Below are positions 32,783-42,633 of a DNA stretch of 64,000 nucleotides, one piece after another. The DNA lies in assembly GCF_900103985.1 (NCBI RefSeq), contig NZ_FNIE01000004.1:558001-622000 (forward strand), written 5' to 3'. The position numbers and the translations under genes were made by a program. Within the stretch, counting starts at the first letter, position 1. Each line of letters opens with the position of its first letter. Source of the stretch: Actinacidiphila guanduensis (GTDB lineage Bacteria; Actinomycetota; Actinomycetes; Streptomycetales; Streptomycetaceae). A model generated the notes under the pieces. It had not been told where the DNA came from, searched no databases, and saw nothing but the letters and a program-made list of their open reading frames with translations.

Positions 32783-33919
32783 ATGACCACCATCGTCCAG
32801 GGCCCGGCCGCTCCCGGGTCCCGCCGGCGCCGGTTCACCGCATCGATGACCCGGGCGGAGTGGACCCGGCTGGCCGGTATGGCCGGCTTCATCATCGCCC
32901 TGCACGTCATCGGCTGGTTCACCCTGGTCGGCGTGGTCGCGCCGCAGCACTACAAGGTCGGCACCGGCATGTTCGGCGTCGGCATCGGCGTGACCGCCTA
33001 CACCCTCGGCATGCGGCACGCCTTCGACGCCGACCACATCGCCGCGATCGACAACACCACCCGCAAGCTCATGCACCAGGGCAAGCGGCCGCTGTCGGTG
33101 GGCTTCTGGTTCTCCCTCGGCCACTCCTCGATCGTCTTCGCGCTGGCCTTCCTGCTCTCGATCGGCGTCCGCTCGCTGGCCAGCCCCGTGGAGAACGACA
33201 ACTCCGGGCTGCACGACGTGACGGGCTGGATCGGCACCACCGTCTCGGGCACGTTCCTCTACCTGATCGCCTTCATCAACCTGCTGATCCTCGGCGGGAT
33301 CTGGAAGGTCTTCCGGCGGATGCGCGGCGGCGACTTCGACGAGGCGGCGCTGGAGGAGCACCTGAACAACCGCGGTTTCATGAACCGCCTGCTGGGCCGG
33401 GTGATGAAGTCCATCACCAAGCCCTGGCAGATGTACCCGCTGGGCCTGCTCTTCGGCCTCGGCTTCGACACCGCCACCGAGATTGCCCTGCTGGTGCTGG
33501 CCGGCTCCGGCGCCGCCTCCGGCCTGCCCTGGTACGCGATCCTGTGCCTGCCGGTGCTGTTCGCCGCCGGGATGTGCCTGCTGGACACCATCGACGGCTC
33601 GTTCATGAACTTCGCCTACGAGTGGGCGTTCTCCAAGCCGGTCCGCAAGGTCTACTACAACCTCACGATCACCGGGCTGTCGGTGGCCGTCGCCCTCATC
33701 ATCGGCACCGTCGAACTCCTCGGCCTCGTCGCGGACAAGGCGAAGCTGCACGGCGCCTTCTGGGACTGGGTCGGCGGCCTCGACCTCAACATCATCGGCT
33801 ATGTCATCGTCGGGCTGTTCTTCCTCACCTGGGCCGTCGCCCTGGCGGTGTGGAAGTTCGGCAACATCGAGGAGAAGTGGACCGCCGGGCTGCGTCCGGC
33901 CGAGCAGAACACCGAGTGA
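32783..33919 (+). CDS. NiCoT family nickel/cobalt permease
   Basis: 378 residues with about eight membrane helices. The signature HAFDADHIAAIDN is near residue 79 and is the metal-selectivity motif (HX4DH), followed by the conserved LGHSSIVF and LLFGLGFDTATEIALL segments. These HoxN/NixA permeases take up Ni2+ or Co2+ one ion at a time, often for urease, hydrogenase or Ni-superoxide dismutase. The ATG at 32783 is used. A Nur-box-like site lies upstream, so expression should rise when nickel is scarce. Confidence 0.95.
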   Translation: MTTIVQGPAAPGSRRRRFTASMTRAEWTRLAGMAGFIIALHVIGWFTLVGVVAPQHYKVGTGMFGVGIGVTAYTLGMRHAFDADHIAAIDNTTRKLMHQGKRPLSVGFWFSLGHSSIVFALAFLLSIGVRSLASPVENDNSGLHDVTGWIGTTVSGTFLYLIAFINLLILGGIWKVFRRMRGGDFDEAALEEHLNNRGFMNRLLGRVMKSITKPWQMYPLGLLFGLGFDTATEIALLVLAGSGAASGLPWYAILCLPVLFAAGMCLLDTIDGSFMNFAYEWAFSKPVRKVYYNLTITGLSVAVALIIGTVELLGLVADKAKLHGAFWDWVGGLDLNIIGYVIVGLFFLTWAVALAVWKFGNIEEKWTAGLRPAEQNTE

Positions 33920-33972
33920 GGCAGGCCCGGCCCACGGTGGCCGCGGCCGCGCGGCCCCGCGGCCCCGCGGCC

Positions 33973-34749
33973 TCACGCGGGCCGGGTGCCGATCACCACG
34001 GTGGCGCCCATCTCCTCGTCCGTGACCTCGCGCGCGGCCAACCCGCCCGCGCGCAGGGCCGCCAGCGCGAGCGGCGCCTGCTCCTGGCTCGTCTCGGAGA
34101 GCAGGCTGCCGCCCGCGGCCAGCCAGCCGCGCGCCTCGGCGGCCACCCGGCGCAGCACGTCCAGGCCGTCGGCGCCGCCGTCGAGCGCCACCCGGGCCTC
34201 GTGGTCGCGGGCCTCGGCGGGCAGCAGGCCGATGGCGCCGCTCGGCACATAGGGCACGTTGGCGGCCAGCACGTCCACCCGGCCGCGCAGCGCCGCGGGC
34301 AGCGGCGCGAACAGGTCGCCCTGGTGGACCTTGCCGCCCGCCGCCGCCACGTTGCCGCGCGCGCACGCGACCGCGGCGGGATCGACATCGGCCGCGTGCA
34401 GTTCGACGCCTTCGGCCGAGGCGGCCAGGAACGCGCCCACGGCGCCGCTCCCGCAGCACAGGTCGAGCACCACCGCGCCGCGGGCCGGCAGCAGGGCGGC
34501 GGCCTGCCGGGCCAGGAACTCGGTGCGCCGCCGCGGCACGAACACCCCCGGGCCGACGCCGATCCGCAGGCCCGCGAACTCCGCGAAACCCACCACGTGT
34601 TCGAGCGGCTCGCCCGCCGACCGCCGGGCCACCATGGCGGCGGTCTGCTCCGGTGTCCGCGCGGCCGCCGCGATCAGCCGGGCCTCGTCCTCGGCGAAGA
34701 CGCAGCCTGCCACCCGCAGCGCGGCCACCACCGCGGGATCGGCGCTCAC
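33973..34749 (-). CDS. Putative protein N5-glutamine methyltransferase (HemK/PrmC-like)
   Basis: 258 residues from the GTG at 34749. The N-terminal ~80 residues are a helical substrate-binding domain with RSAGEPLEHVVGFAEFAGL and FVPRRRTEFLARQA. The Rossmann part has VVLDLCCGSGAVGAFLA and then VLAANVPYVPSGAI. The motif NVPYVP replaces the typical NPPY of PrmC. This matches an actinobacterial PrmC-like group, which could modify release factors or another Gln protein. The gene starts inside the stop of the beta-mannosidase (GTGA overlap). Confidence 0.8.
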   Translation of the reverse strand: MSADPAVVAALRVAGCVFAEDEARLIAAAARTPEQTAAMVARRSAGEPLEHVVGFAEFAGLRIGVGPGVFVPRRRTEFLARQAAALLPARGAVVLDLCCGSGAVGAFLAASAEGVELHAADVDPAAVACARGNVAAAGGKVHQGDLFAPLPAALRGRVDVLAANVPYVPSGAIGLLPAEARDHEARVALDGGADGLDVLRRVAAEARGWLAAGGSLLSETSQEQAPLALAALRAGGLAAREVTDEEMGATVVIGTRPA

Positions 34750-37202
34750 GCGCCCTCCGGCTGCGGCCCGCGCCCGGCGAGCACGGCCGCGTTGACGGTG
34801 AACAGCGCCGCCCGCGCGGCCTGTTCGTCCGGCCGCGGCCAGCCCGTGACGGTGAACACCGCGCTCTCGCCGGGCAGCAGCGTGGTCAGCCCGCGGTCGG
34901 CGGCGGCCCCGGGGGCGAGCCGGTCGGCCTGCAGCAGCAGGTCCCGCAGCAGGGTACGGGCGGTGACCGTGACCTCCACGGCGTCCCCCGCCGACCCGCC
35001 GGGACCCGAAAGCGACAGCTCGAAGACGGGCGCCGGGTAGTCGAAGTCCTTGTCGCGGACGGGGAACCAGTAGCCGCGCAGCCCGTCGGCCTCCAAGGTG
35101 AGCAGTTCCTTGCAGCCGCTCTCCGGCGGGCGCAGCTCCTCGGGGACGGCCAGGTCGGCGACACCGCGGGCGGCCGCGGTGAAGGGCAGCCGGGCCTCGG
35201 CCAGCACGGCGCCGTCCACGGCGAGCCGGCGCAGCACCGCGGTGCCCGACCACTCCTTGCCGCCCTGGTTGACCAGGGCGGCGACCAGGCCGCCGGCGCG
35301 GGGCTGGAGGGTGGCGAGCCGGTCGGCGTAGAGGCGGCGCAGCTCGTGGTAGAGCGGCTTCTCGCGCTCGTCGCCGTCGATCGCGGCCCAGGAGGTCACC
35401 GGCCAGCAGTCGTTGAGCTGCCAGACGACCGTGCCGGCGCAGGTGGGCCAGTGGGCGCGCCAGTGCTCGACGCCGGTGGCGATCGCCCGGGCCTGGTTGA
35501 CCTGGGTGAGGTAGTGCCAGGTGTCGAAGTCGGCGGGCGGCGGGAAGTGGTGGGACAGGCCGCGGGCGAGCTTGCCGTTGCCGTCGCCGGCCTTCTGGTG
35601 GTGCAGCATGCCGGGCCCGTCGGGGGTGAGCGGGTCGTCGGCCAGCGCGCGGCGCAGCGTGGCGTACGCGGGCGGCGCCTGCCACCCGAACTCGGCGACG
35701 AAGCGCGGGACGCTCGCCCGGTAGGCGGTGTAGTCGTCGCGGTTCCACACGTCCCAGGAGTGGGCGGTGCCGTGCCGCGGGTCGTTGGGGTGGTGGTCCC
35801 AGCTGCCGGACCAGGGGCTGCCGGCCCAGTACGGGCGGGTGGGGTCGGTCTCGGCGACGATCCGCGGCAGCAGCCCCAGGTAGTAGCCCTCGCCCCAGGA
35901 GTCGCCGGCGAGTTCCCGCTCCCAGTCCCAGTCGCGGAAGCCCCACAGGTTCTCGTTGTTGCCGTTCCACAGCGCGAGGGAGGGATGGGGGGCGAGGCGG
36001 GCGACGTTCTCGCGCGCCTCGGCCTCGACCTCCGAGCGCAGCGGCTGCTCCTCGGGGTAGGCGGCGCACGCGAAGGGGAAGTCCTGCCAGACCAGCAGGC
36101 CGAGTTCGTCGCAGGCGTCGTAGAAGTCGTCGCTCTCGTACAGGCCGCCGCCCCACACCCGCACCAGGTCCACGCCCGCGGCCGCGGCCTGCTCCAGGCG
36201 GCGGCGGTAGCGGGCGGCGTCCAGGCGGGTGGGCAGCACGTCGTCGGGGATCCAGTTCACGCCGCGGGCGAAGATCGGGGTGCCGTTGACGACGAGGGTG
36301 AAGGCGCTGCCCCGCTCGTCGGCGGAGGTGTCGAGGGCGACGGTGCGAAAGCCGATCCGGCGCTGCCAGGAGTCCAGTTCCTCAGGTCCGGCGAGCAGGG
36401 TCACCTCGCAGTCGTGGAGCGGCTGTTCGCCGTAGCCGCGCGGCCACCACAGGGGGGCGTCGGGCACGGTGAGCACGGGCGCGGCCTCGTCGGTGCCCGG
36501 GGCGAGGACGGCCTCGGCGGTCAGGGCGCCCAGCCGCAGCCGCACCGTCAGCTCGCGGCCGGCCCCGGAGGCGGCGCGCTCGACGCGCACGCGCGCCTCG
36601 ACCCGGCCCGTGGCGCCGTCCACGGTGACCAGCGGGGTGACGGCGGCCAGCCGCGCGGTGGACCACTGCTCGATCCTGACCGGCTTCCACACCCCGGCGG
36701 TGACCAGCGTCGGGCCCCAGTCCCAACCGAAGGAGCAGGCCATCTTGCGGATGTACTGGAAGGGCTCGGGATAGGCGTTGGGCCGCTCGCCGAGCTGTGC
36801 GCGCACCTGCTCGGCCTCGGTGTAGGCGGAGGTGAACGCCACCGTGAGCGGCGTGCTTTCCGGTTCCGCGCCGGTGATGTCGAACCGGTACGAGCGGTGC
36901 ATGTTGCGGGTGGTGCCGAGCACGGTGCCGCCGAGGCGGATCTCGGCCACCGTGTCCAGGCCGTCGAAGACCAGGTCGGTGCGCTCGTGGCCCGGCGCGC
37001 GGGCGGGCAGCACCGTCTCGTAGGTCCAGTCCGCGCGGCCGACCCAGGCGACGTCCTTCTCGTTGCGGTCCAGGAAGGGATCGGGGATCAGCCCGGCGGC
37101 CATCAGGTCGGTGTGCACGCAGCCCGGCACGGTGGCGGGCACGCTGCCGGACTCCGGAAGGCGCAGCCTCCAGCCGTCGGTGACCGGCGTGGTCTCCTTC
37201 AT
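34746..37202 (-). CDS. Glycoside hydrolase family 2 beta-mannosidase
   Basis: 818 residues from the ATG at 37202 with AAGGAG upstream, the usual length. The start WRLRLPESGSVPATVPGCVHTDL and FGWDWGPTLV are typical of beta-mannosidase. The catalytic acid/base Glu is in LWNGNNEN near 416 and the nucleophile Glu in VAEFGWQ near 503. It should release mannose from the non-reducing ends of beta-mannosides. There is no signal peptide, so it is cytoplasmic and would act on imported oligosaccharide. No sugar transporter is adjacent. Its end overlaps the methyltransferase by 4 bp. Confidence 0.93.
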   Translation of the reverse strand: MKETTPVTDGWRLRLPESGSVPATVPGCVHTDLMAAGLIPDPFLDRNEKDVAWVGRADWTYETVLPARAPGHERTDLVFDGLDTVAEIRLGGTVLGTTRNMHRSYRFDITGAEPESTPLTVAFTSAYTEAEQVRAQLGERPNAYPEPFQYIRKMACSFGWDWGPTLVTAGVWKPVRIEQWSTARLAAVTPLVTVDGATGRVEARVRVERAASGAGRELTVRLRLGALTAEAVLAPGTDEAAPVLTVPDAPLWWPRGYGEQPLHDCEVTLLAGPEELDSWQRRIGFRTVALDTSADERGSAFTLVVNGTPIFARGVNWIPDDVLPTRLDAARYRRRLEQAAAAGVDLVRVWGGGLYESDDFYDACDELGLLVWQDFPFACAAYPEEQPLRSEVEAEARENVARLAPHPSLALWNGNNENLWGFRDWDWERELAGDSWGEGYYLGLLPRIVAETDPTRPYWAGSPWSGSWDHHPNDPRHGTAHSWDVWNRDDYTAYRASVPRFVAEFGWQAPPAYATLRRALADDPLTPDGPGMLHHQKAGDGNGKLARGLSHHFPPPADFDTWHYLTQVNQARAIATGVEHWRAHWPTCAGTVVWQLNDCWPVTSWAAIDGDEREKPLYHELRRLYADRLATLQPRAGGLVAALVNQGGKEWSGTAVLRRLAVDGAVLAEARLPFTAAARGVADLAVPEELRPPESGCKELLTLEADGLRGYWFPVRDKDFDYPAPVFELSLSGPGGSAGDAVEVTVTARTLLRDLLLQADRLAPGAAADRGLTTLLPGESAVFTVTGWPRPDEQAARAALFTVNAAVLAGRGPQPEGA

Positions 37203-37324
37203 CCGTGCTCCTTGCCTCGGGGGTGCCTCGGGTGGCCTCGGGGTGCCGGCCGCTCGGCCGGTGATCACTGCCGGCCCGCGGTGAAACCGTAAGGCACCCC
37301 TTCCACCGGCAGGAAGGGGGTCCT

Positions 37325-37924
37325 TCAGCGGGGCCGGCCGCCGCTGTACCGGTGCGGTGACGGGGCGGCCGGGGGCTCCCGCGGCGGCGCGTCGACGCCC
37401 TGGCGGGAGCGCAGCGCCAGGGCGAGGCAGGTGGTCGTGGCCGCCACGGCGAGGGCGGCCGGCAGCCGGGCCCACGCGGTGCGGCCGAGCGGGACCTCGG
37501 CGGCGAGGAACACCACCGCGCAGGCGGCCGCGGTCGCCAGCGCCCGGCCGGTCGCGGGCGGCCGGGGCCGCGGGGCGGTCAGCCCGTACGTCCAGGGGTC
37601 GGTGACCAGCAGGTAGGCGGCCAGCAGCGCGGTGACACAGGCGCCGATCCAGACCGGCGGGCCGGACACCGCGGCCAGGGCGACCGCTCCGGCGGCCAGC
37701 AGGGTGGGGCGGCGGCGCAGGGCGAGCGCGGCCCACCGCACGGTGGTGGCGGCGGGCCGCTCGTCCACCATGGGCGCGGCCCACCAGGCGGCGGCCGCGG
37801 CGAGCACGGTCAGCGTCCAGCGCCCGGGGCTGTCCCCACCGAGCGCCGAGGGGTCGCAGGCGGCGACGGCGAGGGCGGTGCCGAGCAGGCGGGTCCCGAG
37901 GCCGGCGATCGTACGGGGGTTCAT
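37325..37924 (-). CDS. Hydrophobic membrane protein, last gene of the MoxR operon
   Basis: 199 residues from the ATG at 37924, which overlaps the previous stop by 4 bp (ATGA). About five hydrophobic segments (LLGTALAVAACD, LTVLAAAAAWWAAP, GAVALAAVSGPP and others) and a Pro-rich, basic C-terminus (ALRSRQGVDAPPREPPAAP) are visible. No family is recognised. Coupling to the DUF58 gene suggests it assists the MoxR system at the membrane. Confidence 0.72.
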   Translation of the reverse strand: MNPRTIAGLGTRLLGTALAVAACDPSALGGDSPGRWTLTVLAAAAAWWAAPMVDERPAATTVRWAALALRRRPTLLAAGAVALAAVSGPPVWIGACVTALLAAYLLVTDPWTYGLTAPRPRPPATGRALATAAACAVVFLAAEVPLGRTAWARLPAALAVAATTTCLALALRSRQGVDAPPREPPAAPSPHRYSGGRPR

Positions 37925-39329
37925 CGGGTGCCTCCGTGGATGCGGGTGCGCAGCAGCGGGGCCAGGGCGAGGTCGAGGGTCCGGCCGGGCTCGTGGGCGA
38001 CCACGGCGATGCCCCGCTCGGTCAGGGCGAAGCGGATGGCGTCGCGGTTGGCCCGCCACAGCCGCAGGGCGAGGGCGGCGCGGCGGTCGCCGGGCTCGAC
38101 GGGCGGATCGCCGGTGGGGATCGCCACGACCACGACGGGGTTGGCCCGGGTGCGCACCTGGTGCAGCACGTCGAGGATGCGCTGGTCGGCGAGCGGGGTG
38201 ATGACGTAGACGAGGGCGCCTTCGGGCAGGGCGGGCGCGGGCAGCCGACCGAGGCCCGCGCCGCCGTAGCCGAGGTCCTTGCGGACGTCGAGGACGCTCT
38301 CCACGATCCGGTAGAAGTAGCCGTCGCCGCTGCCGGGTTGCAGCCAGCGGGTGGTGCCGCCGACGGAGACGACGCCGATCCGGTCGTGGGTGCGCAGGTA
38401 GGCGCGGACCAGGCCGGCCGCGGCACGGAAGGTCTCGTCCAGCGAGGAGGTGCCGGTGGCCGGGTCGCGCACGTCGCCGAAGGCGTCGAGCAGCACGACG
38501 GTGTCGGACGCCCGCTCGGCGGCGAACCGGTGCAGTTGCAGGGAGCCGCGGCGGGTGGTGGCGGGCCAGTGGATGCGGCGCTGGCGCTCGCCCCTGACGT
38601 AGGGGTGGACGCCGATCACCTCGACGCCCTCGCCCCGCTGGGCCGCGGTGTGCTCGCCGAGGCGCTGCGGCAGCCGGACCGGGATCGGGGTGAGCGTGGA
38701 GGAGGTGGGCCGCGGGAAGACCGCGACCTCGCCGAGGTCGACCCGCAGGGTGCGGCGGGCGGCGCCACCGGTGTCGTAGACGTCGATGTCGAGGGTGCCC
38801 AGGCTCCAGCGGCCCCAGCGGCGCGGGGTGAGGGCCAGGTCGATGCGGCCGCCGGCGACGCCGAGGTGGTCCAGGTGGACGCCGGGCCCCAGGGTGACGC
38901 CGGGGTCGAGCCGGCCGGCGGCGCCGTCGTGGGCGACGGTGACGCGCACGGTGACGGTCTCGCCCTCGAAGCAGCGGCGCGGCTCGACCTCTGCGGCGGC
39001 CTCGATCCGCCGCGGGCGGCCCAGCGGCAGCGACAGGGCGAGCAGGGTGAGCGGGGCCGCGGCCGCCGCGAGCAGCCAGGCGTGCCCGCTGAGCAGGGCG
39101 GCGGCCAGCGCGGTGACGGCGACGGTGGCCCAGCCGAGGACGCGCTCGCCCGGCCGCCATCCGGCCGGCGGCACCGGGGGCGGCCCGCTCGGCGCCTCCT
39201 GCGGCGGCCGCCCGCCCAACGCGCGCTCCACGGCGGCGGACTGGCGCCGCCGCTCGGCGGCGGAGAGGGTGCCGGCCACCGTGGAGGCAGCCGGTGGCCC
39301 GTCGGGCGGGGTGGACGGGGTGGGCGCGG

Positions 39330-39333
<4 letters not shown>
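37921..39333 (-). CDS. DUF58 domain protein
   Basis: 470 residues from the ATG at 39333, overlapping the MoxR stop (ATGA). Two N-terminal membrane helices (about 65-105) precede an extended region with a beta-domain (EVEPRRCFEGETVTVRVTVAHDG). The DUF58 VWA-like core follows: GEGVEVIGVHPYVRGERQRRIHWPATTRRGSLQLHRF. Later come DTVVLLDAFGD and FRAAAGLVRAYLRTHDRIGVVSV. This is the usual partner of MoxR ATPases and may act as a chaperone-assembly adaptor at the cytoplasmic membrane. No catalytic activity is established. Confidence 0.9.
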
Positions 39334-40337
<1,004 letters not shown>

Positions 40338-40487
40338 GGGCGGGGCCTCACTTCTCGGACGTGTCGGCTTCGTACGGCGCGGCTTCGTAGGGGGCGCAGG
40401 GCTTCACACGGTGTCGGGTAGCTTCGTACGGCTTCGTACGGCTTTTGGCAGCGCGGCAGCGCGATACCCCGGGGCCGCGGTGCGGGC
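40338..40487. repeat. GCTTCGTACGG repeats in the MoxR operon gap
   Basis: In a 150-bp gap inside the operon, the word GCTTCGTACGG or a near copy starts at 40367, 40382, 40401, 40421 and 40431, the last two in perfect 10-bp tandem. It contains CGTACG, so a hairpin or a protein-binding array is possible. No gene is seen. Confidence 0.8.
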
Positions 40488-41057
40488 TCACAGCGCATCG
40501 AGGCGGTCCAGGAGCGCGGCCAGGACGGGCTCGGGCGGCACGGGTTGCGGCGGCGCGGCCTCGGGGTCGAGCCAGGGCCACAGGTCGGCGCCGACCAGGG
40601 TGCGGGCGCGCTGCGGGTCGCGGTGGAGGTCGGTGCCGTGCCGCTCCGCCAGGCGTGCGGCGAACAGCCGTTGCAGCTGCGGGCGCAGCGTGGTGGCGAA
40701 GTGCACGGCCCCCTCGTGGCCCAGGCTGCGCTCCACGATGCGCTGCCACTCCCCCAGCGCGGGCGCCCTGCTGCCCAGCAGCCGCACCGAGGAGCGGAGG
40801 CCGCTGTCCTGCGCGTCGGCGCCCAGGACGTAGCGGGCCGCGGCCAGGGCGGCGACGACGGTGAGGACGAGTGAGACGCCGGCCGCGCGGGTCCCGTCGG
40901 CCAGGGCGACGAGCGCGTTGGCGGCGACGGCGAGGAGCAGCAGCAGGGTGAGCGAGCGGCGGGCGGCGGAGGTCCCCTCGGCGGCGGTGGCCTTCCCGTC
41001 GCCGGCTTCCGCGGCCCGCGCGCCCGGTGCGGGCCGGCGGCTCCCAGCGCCGCTCAC
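40488..41057 (-). CDS. Membrane protein of the MoxR operon
   Basis: 189 residues from the GTG at 41057, which overlaps the DUF4129 stop (GTGA). Two transmembrane helices are seen: about 35-55 (LTLLLLLAVAANALVALA) and 60-80 (VSLVLTVVAALAAARYVLG). A soluble helical C-terminal part of about 100 residues (SLGHEGAVHFATTLRPQLQRLFAARLAERHG) follows. No named family is recognised. By position it is a conserved-looking accessory of the DUF58/MoxR/DUF4129 set. Confidence 0.75.
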   Translation of the reverse strand: MSGAGSRRPAPGARAAEAGDGKATAAEGTSAARRSLTLLLLLAVAANALVALADGTRAAGVSLVLTVVAALAAARYVLGADAQDSGLRSSVRLLGSRAPALGEWQRIVERSLGHEGAVHFATTLRPQLQRLFAARLAERHGTDLHRDPQRARTLVGADLWPWLDPEAAPPQPVPPEPVLAALLDRLDAL

Positions 41058-42040
41058 GAGGCGGCCTCCGCGGTGGCCGCGCGGTCGTCGAGTGCGGCGG
41101 CGATGGCCGCCAGGGCCGCGGCCGCGCGGTCGCGGTGGCCGCCGTCCATGGGGTGGGTGGAGTAGCGGGCCTCGCGGAACAGCAAGGTCAGCTCGGTGGC
41201 CGCCGCACGGGCGGGGCCGCCCGACAGGCCGCCGGAGGTGGCGCGTTCGAGCAGGTCGGTGGGGCTGTCGGAGGCGAGCCGGGCGATGCCGGACGCGGCG
41301 AGCGCCTGCTCCATGGCGACGTAGCAGGCGATCACGGCGGTGCGGGCGTCGTCGCCGTCGAGCAGGGCGCGGCGGCCGTCGGCGACGGCCTGGGCGAGGA
41401 CCTCGCGGTCGTCGTCGGTGGCGCTGAAGGTGGCCGCGTACTCCTCGGGTGCGGGGCGGCGCAGCAGCCGCCACAGGTACCAGGCGGCGAAGACGACCAC
41501 CGCCAGGGCGATCACGATGCCGATGACGCTGAGCGCGGTCAGCAGCCAGCCGGGCAGGTGGACGCCGCTGTGCGTCGGCTCGGCCGAGTGCGTGGGCGGT
41601 GGCGGCGCCTGGGACCAGGTGAGTTGGGGCACGGCGGGCCGGGTGCCGGTGCGGTGGTCCGCGGGGGCGGGCGAGAAGCGGTGCAGCACCAGCAGCAGGA
41701 CGGGCACGACGAGAGGAGCGAGGAAGAGGGTGCGGCGGACGACGTCGGCGAGGCGGTGGGCGGCGGCGCCCGCGTGCAGGTCGGGTGGGGTGACGCGGTC
41801 GCGGTAGCGGCTGCCGACGACGAGGGCGGCACACACCCAGGCCAGGGCGAGGAGTACGACGATGCCGCCGTTCCGGCCGATCGGGCCCCTGCCGCGGACG
41901 AGGGCGTCCGCGTCCGGTCGCAGCAGCAGGGCGGTGGCGGCGAGTCCGGCGACGACGAGGACGGCGAGCGCCGCCTGTCCCGCGCGCTGCCCGTCGCGTG
42001 CCGCCTGTGCGTGCCGGTCGGCCGGCTCCCGCGCCCCCAC
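41054..42040 (-). CDS. DUF4129 domain membrane protein
   Basis: 328 residues from a GTG at 42040, with GAAGGGG upstream. Four hydrophobic segments (about 18-36, 50-70, 95-113, 165-188) are followed by a soluble DUF4129 domain: TAVIACYVAMEQALAASGIARLASDSPTDLLERA, then ELTLLFREARYSTHPMD. DUF4129 proteins are usual members of MoxR/DUF58/transglutaminase loci. The function is unknown; a membrane-linked scaffold is likely. It is the first gene of this five-gene leftward operon. Confidence 0.87.
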   Translation of the reverse strand: MGAREPADRHAQAARDGQRAGQAALAVLVVAGLAATALLLRPDADALVRGRGPIGRNGGIVVLLALAWVCAALVVGSRYRDRVTPPDLHAGAAAHRLADVVRRTLFLAPLVVPVLLLVLHRFSPAPADHRTGTRPAVPQLTWSQAPPPPTHSAEPTHSGVHLPGWLLTALSVIGIVIALAVVVFAAWYLWRLLRRPAPEEYAATFSATDDDREVLAQAVADGRRALLDGDDARTAVIACYVAMEQALAASGIARLASDSPTDLLERATSGGLSGGPARAAATELTLLFREARYSTHPMDGGHRDRAAAALAAIAAALDDRAATAEAAS

Positions 42041-42633
42041 GAAAACGCCCCTTCCCAGGCCGTCCTGGCGGTTTCCCGCCTCCCGGGGGCGCACCGGTTT
42101 GCCGAACCGTTCCTGTGCTGTTCCCGCGGCCCGCCCCGGGACCCCGGGGCGCCGGGCATCACGCGGCCCGGCCGAGCCCCCCACCTGCCCGGCAGCTTCG
42201 CACATCACCCTGTGCGTGTCGATTCTCCCCCGGCCCTCCCACGGCCTTCCTACGACTCCGCCCTGGTCCGCCCCGGTTCCGGTCCCGTTCCGCCCCACCC
42301 TTCCCGCCGCCCCCGCCGTCTCCCTTCACCTCCCCGCGCCCGGGGCGTCCCCCGGACCGCCGCAGCCGCACCCCGCGCATCCGGCCCGGCGATCACTCCA
42401 CACTCCCGAAGCACTGCCGCAACAATCGGCGGGCATGCTGGTCTCGATCACGCCGGAGGCAGGCCGGTTTTCGATCCAGGACGCGAACGCACGGCGAGCC
42501 GCGGGCAGTTGGCGTGGGCGAGGCGTGGCGGGGCCGGGGTGCGGGTAGACCCCTGTGGTTCCAGATGTGTCGTGCACCTGCCAGCAGTGACGGCGGCCCG
42601 GTCGGGGCCGCCGCGGTACGAGTGGGGAGGGCG
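42041..42633. other. Divergent intergenic region, MoxR operon / ABC importer
   Basis: About 590 bp without a supported gene. A 37-codon frame at 42435-42548 exists but has no clear ribosome-binding site or family likeness. Most of the sequence is Pro/Arg-type low-complexity GC-rich DNA. GGGGAGGG at 42624-42631 is the ribosome-binding site of the binding-protein gene. Confidence 0.5.

Noticed and set aside
42435..42548. 37-residue frame before the ABC importer
   Set aside because: No convincing ribosome-binding site or similarity.
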